From contig UQLL01000016.1 in the NCBI GenBank assembly GCA_900541835.1, forward strand, positions 1 through 55,813: DNA of 55,813 bases, read 5' to 3'. The position numbers were made by a program, and so were the translations under genes. The stretch comes from an uncultured Porphyromonadaceae bacterium. GTDB taxonomy: Bacteria; Bacteroidota; Bacteroidia; Bacteroidales; Muribaculaceae. Of this stretch, positions 35,069 through 43,300 are shown in pieces. The notes under the pieces are model-generated. The model ran no database searches. It was given only the letters and a program-made list of their open reading frames with translations, and had not been told where the DNA came from. The stretch's first letter is position 1, and every line of letters begins with the position of its first letter.

Positions 35069-35791
35069 ATGACAATGAACCAACAGCAAGACTTCACCGA
35101 TTACGCCGTCAACCACCTCGGCGTCAGCTCCAATACCCTCCACCAGTACACACAGTTCGTGGGCCGGGCCGCCGTTCCCCTCCTCCGGCAGCCCCACGCC
35201 GACTACATGAACCCGTACATCCTCGAGGAGCGCCAGCTCAACGTCACACAGCTCGACGTCTTCTCGCGCCTGATGATGGACCGCATCATCTTCCTTGGCA
35301 CACAGGTCTCCGACACCAGCGCCAACATCATCCAGGCCCAGCTCCTCTACCTCGACTCCGTGGACCCCGGCAAGGACGTCAACATCTACATCAACTCCCC
35401 CGGCGGCAGCGTTTACGCAGGACTCGGCATCTACGACACCATGCAGTACATACAGAGCGACGTGTCGACCATCTGCACCGGCATGGCAGCCTCCATGGCG
35501 GCCGTCCTGCTCGTGGCCGGACAGAAAGGCAAGCGCCTGGCGCTCCCCCACTCCCGAGTCATGATCCACCAGCCAATGGGCGGGATCCAGGGACAGGCCT
35601 CCGACATCGAGATCACCGCACGCGAGATCCTCAAGCTCAAGGACGAGCTATACCGCATCATCTCCGACCACTCCGGCCAGACCATGGAGCGCGTCGCCGC
35701 CGACTCCGACCGCGACCACTGGATGACCGCCCGGGAGGCCCTCGAATACGGCATGATTGACAAAATCCTGGTCAACGACCGCAAAAAATAA
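35069..35791 (+). CDS. clpP: ATP-dependent Clp protease proteolytic subunit
   Basis: Serine peptidase that forms the ClpXP chamber, 240 residues. Catalytic Ser142 is in CTGMAASMAAVLL, and His167 in SRVMIHQPMGG. The NIYINSPGGSVYAGLGIYD strand-turn is diagnostic. The N-terminal extension of about 40 residues (from QQQDFTDYAVNH) is normal in Bacteroidales. The start may be ATG 35069 or ATG 35075. The stop overlaps the clpX start (TAATG). Confidence 0.95.
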   Translation: MTMNQQQDFTDYAVNHLGVSSNTLHQYTQFVGRAAVPLLRQPHADYMNPYILEERQLNVTQLDVFSRLMMDRIIFLGTQVSDTSANIIQAQLLYLDSVDPGKDVNIYINSPGGSVYAGLGIYDTMQYIQSDVSTICTGMAASMAAVLLVAGQKGKRLALPHSRVMIHQPMGGIQGQASDIEITAREILKLKDELYRIISDHSGQTMERVAADSDRDHWMTAREALEYGMIDKILVNDRKK

Positions 35792-37047
35792 TGGCAAAGA
35801 AACCGACCGACGGAGAGGCCAAGTGCGTGATGTGCGGCGCCACACACAGCACCACCAACCCCGTCATCGACATACTCCCCGGCCTGACGATGTGCACCGA
35901 GTGCATATCATACATCGACGAGGCCCGCGACCGGCAGCTCGGCAAGCTCAAGAAAAAGCCGGGGACCACTCGTGCCCGCAATAAGAAGATACCCACGCCA
36001 AAGGAAATCAAGGCATTCCTCGACCAGTACGTCATCGGCCAGGACGAGGCCAAGAAGTACCTCTCCGTGGCCGTCTTCAACCACTACAAGCGCCTGGCAC
36101 AGGCCGAGGCCGGAGTAGGCGACGACGACGTCGAAATCGAAAAGTCCAACATCATCATGGCAGGTCCGACGGGCACAGGCAAGACACTGCTGGCCAAGAC
36201 CATAGCCCGCCTGCTCGACGTTCCCTTCACCATCGTCGACGCCACCGTGCTCACCGAGGCAGGATACGTCGGCGAGGACATCGAAAGCCTGCTGACGCGC
36301 CTGCTTCAGGCCTGCGACTACGACGTGGAGAGCGCCCAGAAAGGCATCGTCTTCATCGACGAGATCGACAAGATAGCCCGCAAGAGCGACAACCCCTCCA
36401 TCACCCGCGACGTCAGCGGCGAGGGCGTGCAGCAGGGCCTGCTCAAGCTCCTCGAGGGCAGCGTCGTCCTCGTGCCACCCAACGGCGGCCGCAAGCACCC
36501 CGAACAGAAGATGATAGCCGTCGACACCAGGAACATCCTGTTCATCTGCGGCGGCGCCTTCGACGGCATCGAGCGCAAGATCGCCGCACGCCTCAACACC
36601 CACACCGTGGGCTACGGCCAGAACAGCGCCGAGCGCAAGCACAAGCGCGAGAACCTGATGCGCTACATCATGCCCCAGGACCTCAAGTCGTTCGGCCTGA
36701 TTCCCGAGATCATCGGCCGCCTGCCGGTGCTCACCAGCCTCGAGCCGCTCGACCGCAACGCCCTGCGCGCCATCCTCACCGAGCCAAAGAACGCCGTAAT
36801 ACGCCAGTACAAGAAACTCTTCGAGCTCGACGGCAAGACCCTCGAGTTCACTCCTGAAGCTCTCGACCGCATCGTCGACAAGGCCCTCGAGTACAAGCTC
36901 GGCGCCCGCGGCCTGCGCTCCATCGTCGAGACAGTGATGGTCGACGCCATGTTCGAGGGTCCCTCGGCCAAGGAGAAAGCCATCACCATCACCCCTGAGT
37001 ACATCGACTCCCAGCTCACCAAAGCGCAATTTCACGAACTAACATAG
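35791..37047 (+). CDS. clpX: ATP-dependent Clp protease ATP-binding subunit ClpX
   Basis: AAA+ unfoldase that feeds ClpP, 418 residues. The zinc-binding domain has Cys12, Cys15, Cys35 and Cys38. Walker A is GPTGTGKTLLAKTIA (about 124-131), Walker B is GIVFIDEIDKIAR, and the pore and ClpP-binding (IGRLPVL) regions are present. It overlaps clpP by one base. The stop codon TAG is itself part of a repeat word that continues into the intergenic region. Confidence 0.96.
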   Translation: MAKKPTDGEAKCVMCGATHSTTNPVIDILPGLTMCTECISYIDEARDRQLGKLKKKPGTTRARNKKIPTPKEIKAFLDQYVIGQDEAKKYLSVAVFNHYKRLAQAEAGVGDDDVEIEKSNIIMAGPTGTGKTLLAKTIARLLDVPFTIVDATVLTEAGYVGEDIESLLTRLLQACDYDVESAQKGIVFIDEIDKIARKSDNPSITRDVSGEGVQQGLLKLLEGSVVLVPPNGGRKHPEQKMIAVDTRNILFICGGAFDGIERKIAARLNTHTVGYGQNSAERKHKRENLMRYIMPQDLKSFGLIPEIIGRLPVLTSLEPLDRNALRAILTEPKNAVIRQYKKLFELDGKTLEFTPEALDRIVDKALEYKLGARGLRSIVETVMVDAMFEGPSAKEKAITITPEYIDSQLTKAQFHELT

Positions 37048-37118
37048 CTGAGAGTTGAGAGCTGGGAGACCTTTAGCGAACCAGTGGGTCGCTGTACTCC
37101 CAGCTCTCCACTTTCAGC
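37047..37118. repeat. Inverted repeat after clpX
   Basis: Arms of 22 bases (37047-37068 and 37097-37118) pair with two mismatches; the left arm begins GCTGAGAGTTGAGAGCT. It may act as a terminator or as a repeat hairpin. Part of the left arm is identical (reverse complement) to 39204-39220 inside the ABC-F gene. Confidence 0.75.
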
Positions 37119-37133
37119 TTTAAAATAAACCAC

Positions 37134-37508
37134 ATGAAAAAAGAAATAGCCACCGAAAAGGCCCCGGGCGCCATCGGACCCTACAGCCAGGCAGTGCAGG
37201 CCGGCAACCTCGTGTTCGTCTCCGGCCAGCTCCCCATCAACCCCATGACAGGCGAAATGCCCGCCGACATCACCGCCCAGACCGAGCAGAGCATCCTCAA
37301 CCTCAAGGCAATCCTCGAGGCGGCCGGAGCCGGACTCGACAATGTCGTCAAGACCACCGTCTTCCTGGCCGACATGAGCCTCTTCGCCCCCATGAACGAT
37401 GTCTACGCCCGCCACTTCAGCAAGGTGTACCCCGCCCGCTGCGCATTCGCCGTCAAGGAGCTCCCCAAGCAGGCCCTCGTCGAGATTGAAGCCATCGCCG
37501 CCCTCTGA
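37134..37508 (+). CDS. ridA: RidA-family deaminase
   Basis: A 124-residue YjgF/RidA protein. KAPGAIGPYSQAVQAGNLVF and SGQLPINPMTGEMP lead, and the closing YPARCAFAVKELPKQALVEI segment has the catalytic arginine (PARCAF). By family knowledge it hydrolyses reactive enamines or imines made by PLP enzymes. It is downstream of clpX behind the inverted repeat. Confidence 0.92.
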   Translation: MKKEIATEKAPGAIGPYSQAVQAGNLVFVSGQLPINPMTGEMPADITAQTEQSILNLKAILEAAGAGLDNVVKTTVFLADMSLFAPMNDVYARHFSKVYPARCAFAVKELPKQALVEIEAIAAL

Positions 37509-37573
37509 CCGAGTGCATTGTTGGGTCTCCGCCCAGTACGTCCGCCCCTATGATCCAATACCGGTCAGCACCA

Positions 37574-37654
37574 GGCCGGAGATATTTTGTTAGCCCCGCA
37601 CATCGTCGCTCCGCTCCGCTGTGCGGGGCTAACAAAATGCCGGGTCTCCGGCCC
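37574..37654. repeat. Large nested palindrome between ridA and the ABC-F gene
   Basis: An inner perfect 18-base stem (37584-37601 against 37621-37638, arm starting ATTTTGTTAGCCCC) closes on a 19-base loop. GGCCGGAGA (37574-37582) and TCTCCGGCC (37646-37654) add an outer stem. The A-rich end of the right arm (AACAAAAT) is not a terminator tail for the plus strand. Just upstream are GTACGTCCGCCCCTA words of the GGACG family. Confidence 0.85.
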
Positions 37655-37692
37655 AAGTCCCCCCATACATTGCTTTTCATTAAACACCCCCT

Positions 37693-39483
37693 ATGCCCAC
37701 ACCTTACCTGCAGGTTGAAGGTCTGGAAAAAGCCTTCGGCGCCGACTTGCTCTTCTCCGACCTGTCGCTGGTCGTCAACCGCGGCGACAAGGTTGGCCTC
37801 ATCGCCCAGAACGGAAAAGGCAAGTCCACCCTGCTGCGCATCCTCGCCGGAGAGGAAGACTACCAGAAAGGCTCCATCACCTACGCCAGGGACCTGAAGG
37901 TGGGCTACCTCAGCCAGGTGCCCGTATTCTCCCCCGACGTTCCCGTATTGCAGGCCGTCATGCCGCCACGTGCCGACGACGACTGGACCGCCGAGGACCG
38001 CGCCCGCGAGCTGCTCCACCGCCTCGGCGTCACCGACTTCTCCGCCATCCCCGCGCACATGAGCGGCGGGCAGCTCAAGCGCGCCGCCATAGCCCGCGTC
38101 CTGCTCCGGGAGCCGCAGTTCCTCATGCTCGACGAACCCACCAACCATCTCGACGTCGACACCATAGAATGGATAGAGGAGTACCTATCCACGCGCAACA
38201 CCACCCTGCTGATGGTCACCCACGACCGCTGGTTCCTCGACCGCGTCTGCAACCGCATCGTGGAAATCGACCGGCAGCACCTCTACTCCTATGAGGGCAA
38301 TTACGACTACTACCTTGCCAAACGCGACGAGCGCATGGCCCAGATGGGCGCCGAGCTCGCAAAAGTCCGCAATCTGCTCCGCACCGAGCTCGACTGGATG
38401 CGCCGCCAGCCGCAGGCACGCGGCGGCAAGGCCAAGTACCGCATCGACGCCTTTTACGACCTCCAGGAACGCTCCCGCGTCGACCTACGCCAGCGGCAGG
38501 TCAACGTGGCAGTGCAGGGCTCATACATCGGCTCCAAGATCTTCGAAGCGCACCACGTCAGCAAGGCATTCGGCGACAAGGTGATCCTGAAAGACTGGAG
38601 CTACACATTCGCCCGCTACGACAAAATCGGCATCGTGGGTCCCAACGGCGCGGGCAAGACCACCTTGCTGCGCATGCTCCTGGGCGAACTCAAGCCCGAC
38701 TCGGGCCGCTTCGACATCGGACAGACAGTCCGCTTCGGCTATTACTCGCAGCAGGGCATCGCCGGGCTCGACCCCCGCAAGCGCGTCATCGATGCCGTGC
38801 GCGACATCGCCGAGGACGTGTGGCTCGACACCGGGACGCGCCTCTCGGCCTCGCAGTTCCTCTGCCACTTCCTCTTCCCCGTCCCCGACCAGCAGAAGTA
38901 CATAGAGAAATTGAGCGGCGGCGAGAAGCGGCGCCTCAACCTGGCCGTCACCCTCATGCGCCGACCAAACTTCCTGGTCTTCGACGAGCCCACCAACGAC
39001 CTCGACATACTCACCCTCTCCATCCTCGAAGACTACCTATCCCGGTTCCAGGGCTGTGTGATAGTGGTCAGCCACGACCGCTTCTTCCTCGACCGCATCG
39101 CCAACCACCTGTTCGTGTTGTGCGGCGACGGCACCGTCAAGGACTTCCCCGGCAGCTACTCGCACTACCGCGCCGTAGAGGAGCAGCGCAAAGCCGAAGC
39201 CGCAGCTCTCAACTCTCAGCTCTCAGCACTCAACTCCACAAAGGACACCCGCCGCCCACGCGAACGCAAGGGCCTGAGCTTCAAGCAGAAGCGCGAGAAA
39301 GAGCAGCTGGAGGCCGAAATCCCGGCACTCGAGTCCGAGCGCGACCGGCTTGCCGCCGATATGTCCACAGGGACCATGACCGCCGAGGCCCTCCAGGCTG
39401 CCGGTGCCCGCCTGGCCGAGATCCAGGCCCAGCTCGACGACAAAGAGCTGCGCCTGCTCGAACTCATGGACCTCGAAGACTGA
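37693..39483 (+). CDS. ABC-F family ATPase
   Basis: A 596-residue protein with two ATPase domains and no membrane part. First cassette: Walker A AQNGKGKSTLL, signature MSGGQLKRAAIARVLL, Walker B FLMLDEPTNHLD. Second: GPNGAGKTTLL, LSGGEKRRLNLAVTLM and FLVFDEPTNDLD. The linker and C-terminal coiled coil (KQKREKEQLEAEIPALESER) suggest the Uup-like group, which works on the ribosome or on DNA structure. The segment AALNSQLSALNST at about 504-516 is encoded by a dispersed intergenic repeat word. Confidence 0.9.
   Translation: MPTPYLQVEGLEKAFGADLLFSDLSLVVNRGDKVGLIAQNGKGKSTLLRILAGEEDYQKGSITYARDLKVGYLSQVPVFSPDVPVLQAVMPPRADDDWTAEDRARELLHRLGVTDFSAIPAHMSGGQLKRAAIARVLLREPQFLMLDEPTNHLDVDTIEWIEEYLSTRNTTLLMVTHDRWFLDRVCNRIVEIDRQHLYSYEGNYDYYLAKRDERMAQMGAELAKVRNLLRTELDWMRRQPQARGGKAKYRIDAFYDLQERSRVDLRQRQVNVAVQGSYIGSKIFEAHHVSKAFGDKVILKDWSYTFARYDKIGIVGPNGAGKTTLLRMLLGELKPDSGRFDIGQTVRFGYYSQQGIAGLDPRKRVIDAVRDIAEDVWLDTGTRLSASQFLCHFLFPVPDQQKYIEKLSGGEKRRLNLAVTLMRRPNFLVFDEPTNDLDILTLSILEDYLSRFQGCVIVVSHDRFFLDRIANHLFVLCGDGTVKDFPGSYSHYRAVEEQRKAEAAALNSQLSALNSTKDTRRPRERKGLSFKQKREKEQLEAEIPALESERDRLAADMSTGTMTAEALQAAGARLAEIQAQLDDKELRLLELMDLED
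39204..39237. repeat. Intergenic repeat word inside the ABC-F gene
   Basis: AGCTCTCAACTCTCAGC (39204-39220) is the exact reverse complement of 37047-37063, and more CTCTCAGC and CTCAACTCC follow. It encodes the low-complexity linker NSQLSALNST in frame. Confidence 0.75.
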
Positions 39484-39574
39484 CTCCTGCCCCCCACGGC
39501 CCGTCCGTCCACAGCGACAGTGACCGCGAAGCGGTCCGACAATCACATAGCGACCAGGAAATCTTATATAAAAA

Positions 39575-39610
39575 TGCGACGATGCGCCCGCAGAGCGGTG
39601 CGTCGTCGCA
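39575..39610. terminator. Hairpin between convergent genes ABC-F and rubrerythrin
   Basis: TGCGACGATGCGC pairs with GTGCGTCGTCGCA through 13 positions, two of them G-U. On the minus strand it is followed by a T-rich run (TTTTTATATAA), so it could terminate the rubrerythrin transcript. It shares the word GATGCGCCCGCAG with the hairpin at 14364. Confidence 0.7.
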
Positions 39611-39753
39611 CAGTACAGGCCGACCTGAATGGCAAGAATCAGCGCCGGGGGTTCGACGGCCTGACGGCCGGGTGGCTTCGCCCCCTCTCTTATCCCCGGC
39701 GCTGCGTGTTCATTCTACCGCTTTCGCGGCAGTTCCGGCACATCTCGGCGCGG

Positions 39754-40302
39754 TCACTTGCCGAAGTAGCGCTCGTAGAGGCCGGCGAAGCCGCGGCCGT
39801 GGCGTGCCTCGTCCTTGGCCATCTCGTGCACGGTGTCGTGGATGGCGTCCAGACCCTGCTCCTTGGCGTTGCGGGCAATGCGCATCTTGTCCTCGTTGGC
39901 GCCTGCCTCGGCGTGCATGCGCTTGTCGAGGTTGGTCTTGGTGTCCCACACCATGTCGCCGAGCAGCTCGGCGAACTTGGCGGCGTGCTCGGCCTCCTCC
40001 CAGGCGTAGCGCTTGAAGGCCTCGGCGATCTCGGGGTAGCCCTCGCGGTCGGCCTGGCGCGACATGGCCAGGTACATGCCCACCTCGGTGCATTCACCCA
40101 TGAAGTGGGTGTTGAGGTCCTTGATCATCTCCTCACCGGTTCCCTTGGCGACGCCTACTTCGTGCTCGGTGACGAACTTGAGCAGGCTGTCAGGGTCCAT
40201 CTCTTTGAACTTGGAGCGGGGTGCGCCACACTGCGGGCACTTCTCGGGGGCTTCGGCACCTTCGGCGATGTAACCGCATACGGTGCAAATCCATTTAGTC
40301 AT
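39754..40302 (-). CDS. Reverse rubrerythrin (RevRbr)
   Basis: A 182-residue diiron peroxidase that detoxifies hydrogen peroxide in anaerobes. The rubredoxin domain comes first, with Cys6, Cys9, Cys22 and Cys25 (MTKWICTVCGYIAEG, KCPQC). The four-helix ferritin-like domain follows, with iron-binding ECTEVGMYLAM and EEAEHAAKFAE, then KDEARHGRGF. This rubredoxin-first order is that of reverse rubrerythrins. It lies directly downstream of a PerR-like gene on the same strand. Confidence 0.92.
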   Translation of the reverse strand: MTKWICTVCGYIAEGAEAPEKCPQCGAPRSKFKEMDPDSLLKFVTEHEVGVAKGTGEEMIKDLNTHFMGECTEVGMYLAMSRQADREGYPEIAEAFKRYAWEEAEHAAKFAELLGDMVWDTKTNLDKRMHAEAGANEDKMRIARNAKEQGLDAIHDTVHEMAKDEARHGRGFAGLYERYFGK

Positions 40303-40393
40303 TGTAGTGTAAGGTTTGGTGTTGTGTGTTTTGTGTTATGTCTTCCCGGTAGGTCCGCCGAGTGGGGGTTGCCGCGCCGGGGTGTTTTCGTTT

Positions 40394-40804
40394 TTAGCTG
40401 TGGCGTGAACACTTGTCGCAGATGCCGTCGAAGATGACCTGCATATGAGTGCCGTACGGACCGCCGTAGTCGCTGAGACGCTTCCAGTCGGCCGGTTGCA
40501 CCGGTATGTCGGTGACGCTATGGCAGCGTCGACAGTAGAGGTGAGCGTGGGGAGAGGTGTCGGCGTCGAAAATCAGCGGATTAGTGCCGATGCTCAGTGT
40601 CTGTACCACACCCGCATCCTTGAACAGGCGCAGGGTGTTGTACACTGTGGTGCGCGAAATCACCGGCATTTCGCGATGCAGCTCCTCGTATATCCTGTCG
40701 GCCGAGGAGTGGTCGCGGTGTTCCAGCAGAAAGCTCAACACCGTGAGGCGCTGATGCGAGGGCCGGATGCCGCACCGGTGCAATATGTCTAACGCTGATG
40801 ACAT
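40394..40804 (-). CDS. Fur-family regulator, PerR-like
   Basis: A 136-residue protein starting at ATG 40804 (MSSALDILHRCGIRPSHQRL); the longer frame upstream covers the promoter. The winged helix (SADRIYEELHREMPVISRTT, VYNTLRLFKDAGVV) precedes the metal sensor domain with HAHLYCRRCHSVTDIPV and the closing CDKCSRHS, whose two CxxC pairs bind structural zinc in PerR/Fur proteins. Placement upstream of rubrerythrin suggests a peroxide sensor that controls it. Regulatory metal and target are inferred. Its own promoter carries a palindrome that could be the operator. Confidence 0.85.
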   Translation of the reverse strand: MSSALDILHRCGIRPSHQRLTVLSFLLEHRDHSSADRIYEELHREMPVISRTTVYNTLRLFKDAGVVQTLSIGTNPLIFDADTSPHAHLYCRRCHSVTDIPVQPADWKRLSDYGGPYGTHMQVIFDGICDKCSRHS

Positions 40805-40888
40805 TGGCGTGGTTTTTTCTGTGGTCCGAATCAGGGGCAAACTTGAATGGCCATCAAATTTGAACTGAATACAGACTTTTATCGAGTG

Positions 40889-40920
40889 CAAAGTTAGCCC
40901 TTTTGCGCTGAATATCCAAA
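40889..40920 (-). promoter_or_regulatory. Promoter of the PerR-like gene
   Basis: On the minus strand TTTG (40917-40920), 20 bases, TAACTTTG (40889-40896). It gives a leader of about 80 bases. Confidence 0.8.
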
Positions 40921-40925
40921 TATTC
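40910..40925. promoter_or_regulatory. Candidate operator GAATAT-N4-ATATTC
   Basis: A perfect 6-base inverted repeat with a CCAA spacer, covering the -33 element of the perR-like promoter and lying just upstream of the tilS -7 box. It is a plausible Fur/PerR-type operator for autoregulation, by inference. Confidence 0.5.
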
Positions 40926-40938
40926 AGAGGACTTTTTT

Positions 40939-40946
40939 TAACTTTG
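40939..40946 (+). promoter_or_regulatory. -7 box directly before tilS
   Basis: TAACTTTG ends six bases before the tilS ATG (40952). No -33 element is visible at the usual distance. If used, the message would be leaderless or nearly so. Confidence 0.5.
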
Positions 40947-40951
40947 CGTCC

Positions 40952-42277
40952 ATGAATGGTAAAGGAATCGAATTGGAGTCAGAAGTGGCGCGTGTTATCG
41001 CTCCGCTCTGTGGAGCTCGGGTGCTGGTTGCCCTGAGCGGAGGGGCTGACAGTGTTGCTCTACTCACGGCGCTTCATCGTTTGGGTGCGGACACTGTTGC
41101 AGCCCACTGCAATTTCCATCTGAGAGGGGAGGAGAGCAATCGCGACTGCCGGTTCGTGACCGACCTTTGCCGTAAATTGAAGGTGGAGCTGCGTACCATT
41201 GACTTTGATGTAGAGGATTACCGCCGCCGAACGGGTGGCAGCATGGAGATGGCCTGCCGCCGCTTGCGCTACGACTGGTTCGCGGAGCTTTGCGCGGAGC
41301 ATGGTTGCGTCAGGGTGGTGACAGCCCATCATGCCGACGATAATGTGGAGACGATGTTGCTCAATCTGTTGCGCGGCTGCGGGCTGGAGGGTGTCAAGGG
41401 GATGGTGGTCGACAACGGTACCGTGATGCGTCCTTTGCTGCGTCTGCACCGTTGCGACATTGAGGATTATCTGCACCGTATAGGACAGGACTGGATTGTG
41501 GATTCCACCAATTTGCAGGATGAGCCGGACCGCAATTTCCTGCGCCTGCGGGTTCTTCCGTTGCTTGGCGAGCGTTTCAACGATGCCTCGCGCCGACTGG
41601 CCCGCTCGCAGCGCGATCTCACCGAGGATTACGCCCTGTTTCGTCAATGGAGCCGCGAATATATCGATTCCGACATATTATATATAAAGGTGTTGTCGGC
41701 TTCCGCTTCACCCCTGACGCTACTACACGAATGGCTGAGCGGCACCCTGTTTACCTCTGCGCAACAGCAGGAGATGCTGCGCGAGAGTCGACGTGCCGGC
41801 GGGGGAACTCGTATGTGGCAGGCCGGAGACATGATAGTGTTGCTGGATGCCGATAAGCTGCGCCGGATGCCAGCCGAGATGCCGGCCATACGAATAGGGG
41901 AAGAGGAGGCTTCTCTAACTCCCGACTTGATGAAGGTAATCAAAGCAACTGACGGACGGGAGACGGCATACTTTCCTCGGCCTTTGAGCGGATACCGGCT
42001 GCGAACTCCACGCCGGGGTGAGCGAATGCGTATTTCGCCGCGTGCGACTAAAAAGGTCTCCGATCTGCTTGCGGAGGCGGGAGTGCCGATGCCATACCGC
42101 AGCCAATACACCCTGCTTGCCGATGCTGAAACGGACAAGCCCCTGTGGATTCCCTTTGTGCGCCGTGCATTCGCCGACTTGGTGAGGCAGGATGCAGTTT
42201 GCTGCTATCGCTTAACCGCCCGATGGAACGACGGCATCCCTGCCTTCGTAAGCGTTGTGGAAGCAGGGATGCCGTAG
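40952..42277 (+). CDS. tilS: tRNA(Ile)-lysidine synthetase
   Basis: Converts the wobble cytidine of tRNA-Ile(CAU) to lysidine so that AUA is read as isoleucine. The PP-loop is LVALSGGADSVALLTALHRL (SGGADS, 29-34). TAHHADDNVETMLLNLLRGC follows, and then the lysidine-specific C-terminal domain with YRSQYTLLADAETDKPLWIP. The 441-residue length is normal. Its last codons (DGIPAFVSVVEAGMP) are encoded by an inverted repeat. Base composition is less GC-rich than the neighbouring ribosomal and protease genes. Confidence 0.93.
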   Translation: MNGKGIELESEVARVIAPLCGARVLVALSGGADSVALLTALHRLGADTVAAHCNFHLRGEESNRDCRFVTDLCRKLKVELRTIDFDVEDYRRRTGGSMEMACRRLRYDWFAELCAEHGCVRVVTAHHADDNVETMLLNLLRGCGLEGVKGMVVDNGTVMRPLLRLHRCDIEDYLHRIGQDWIVDSTNLQDEPDRNFLRLRVLPLLGERFNDASRRLARSQRDLTEDYALFRQWSREYIDSDILYIKVLSASASPLTLLHEWLSGTLFTSAQQQEMLRESRRAGGGTRMWQAGDMIVLLDADKLRRMPAEMPAIRIGEEEASLTPDLMKVIKATDGRETAYFPRPLSGYRLRTPRRGERMRISPRATKKVSDLLAEAGVPMPYRSQYTLLADAETDKPLWIPFVRRAFADLVRQDAVCCYRLTARWNDGIPAFVSVVEAGMP

Positions 42278-42309
42278 TATTCGTTGATGGAATGGCGACA
42301 GGGATGCCG
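42232..42309. repeat. CGGCATCCCTGC inverted repeat at the 3' end of tilS
   Basis: CGGCATCCCTGC (42232-42243) and GCAGGGATGCCG (42263-42274) form a 12-base stem that includes the last tilS codons. A third copy, CAGGGATGCCG, is at 42299-42309 between tilS and the convergent SPFH gene. Confidence 0.75.
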
Positions 42310-42321
42310 CCTCTCCATGGG

Positions 42322-43296
42322 TCAGGATTTGCCGAAGAGGTCCTTGATGCTGCCGATTGAGGAGAGCACAGAGGATGCCTCGTAGGGTATGTAGACGGTC
42401 TTGTTGTCTTTGCCCGAGGTCATCTCACGAAGCGTCTCGATGTACTTGACGGCAAGCATATAGCTGGCCGGATCAGTGCGGTCGCCCGACACTGCTTCCG
42501 CAATGCGGCGTATGGCGTCGGCTTCGGCCTGCGCGTTGAGGATGATTGCCTGCGCGTCGCCCTGGGCGCGGAGAATCTCGGCCTCCTTCACCGCCTCTGC
42601 CTGGTTGATCCGCGAAGTCTTCTCACCTTCGGAGCGCAGAATCAGCGACTGCTTCTCACCCTCGGCCTTCAGAATCTCGGCACGGCGATTACGCTCGGCC
42701 TGCATCTGCTTCTCCATGGCCATACGCACACTTTCAGGGGGCGTGATGTCCTGCAACTCCACGCGATTCACCTTCACGCCCCACTTGTTGGTGGCATCGT
42801 CGAGAATCACCTGCAGCTTGGAGTTGATGGTGTCGCGCGAGGTCAGTGTCTCGTCCAACTCAAGCTCGCCGATAACATTGCGCAACGAAGTCTGCGTCAG
42901 CTTCTCTATCGCATTCGGGAGGTTGTCTATTTCATAGACAGCCTTCTTGGGGTCTACAATCTGAAAATAGAGCAGGGCGTTGATTTCCGTGGTGACATTG
43001 TCGCGGGTGATGACCTGCTGGGCGGGAAAGTCATAGACCTGTTCGCGCAAGTCTATGACATCGGTTGTGATCATGCGTACGTAGCCAGACGACTGTATCT
43101 TGCGGGTGTATATCATCTTGGGCTTGTCCACGAAGGGGATGATTAGGTTCAGACCCGGGTTCAGAACCGAGTGGAAGCGACCGAGGCGTTCGATTACGCG
43201 CGTTTCCGACTGCGGCACGACTTTTACGCCGGCCCAGATGATAGCGATGGCGAGCGCCACTATGGCGCAGGCAAGGATGATGGCTCCTGTTGTCAT
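42322..43296 (-). CDS. SPFH/band 7 membrane-scaffold protein
   Basis: A 324-residue protein with an N-terminal membrane helix (IILACAIVALAIAIIWAGVK) followed by the SPFH domain (VPQSETRVIERLGRFHSVLN, ALLYFQIVDPKKAVYEI, LDDATNKWGVKVNRVELQDI) and a coiled-coil tail rich in A and E. It is of the stomatin/QmcA type, organising the inner membrane, often together with an NfeD partner. The NfeD-like gene begins just upstream, four bases away. Its convergent neighbour is tilS. Confidence 0.92.
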   Translation of the reverse strand: MTTGAIILACAIVALAIAIIWAGVKVVPQSETRVIERLGRFHSVLNPGLNLIIPFVDKPKMIYTRKIQSSGYVRMITTDVIDLREQVYDFPAQQVITRDNVTTEINALLYFQIVDPKKAVYEIDNLPNAIEKLTQTSLRNVIGELELDETLTSRDTINSKLQVILDDATNKWGVKVNRVELQDITPPESVRMAMEKQMQAERNRRAEILKAEGEKQSLILRSEGEKTSRINQAEAVKEAEILRAQGDAQAIILNAQAEADAIRRIAEAVSGDRTDPASYMLAVKYIETLREMTSGKDNKTVYIPYEASSVLSSIGSIKDLFGKS

Positions 43297-43300
43297 AAGC

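Noticed and set aside
38820..40016. A 398-codon plus-strand frame across the ABC-F end and rubrerythrin
   Set aside because: It overlaps two certain genes in other frames and its product is rich in R, P and H, as expected for a shadow.
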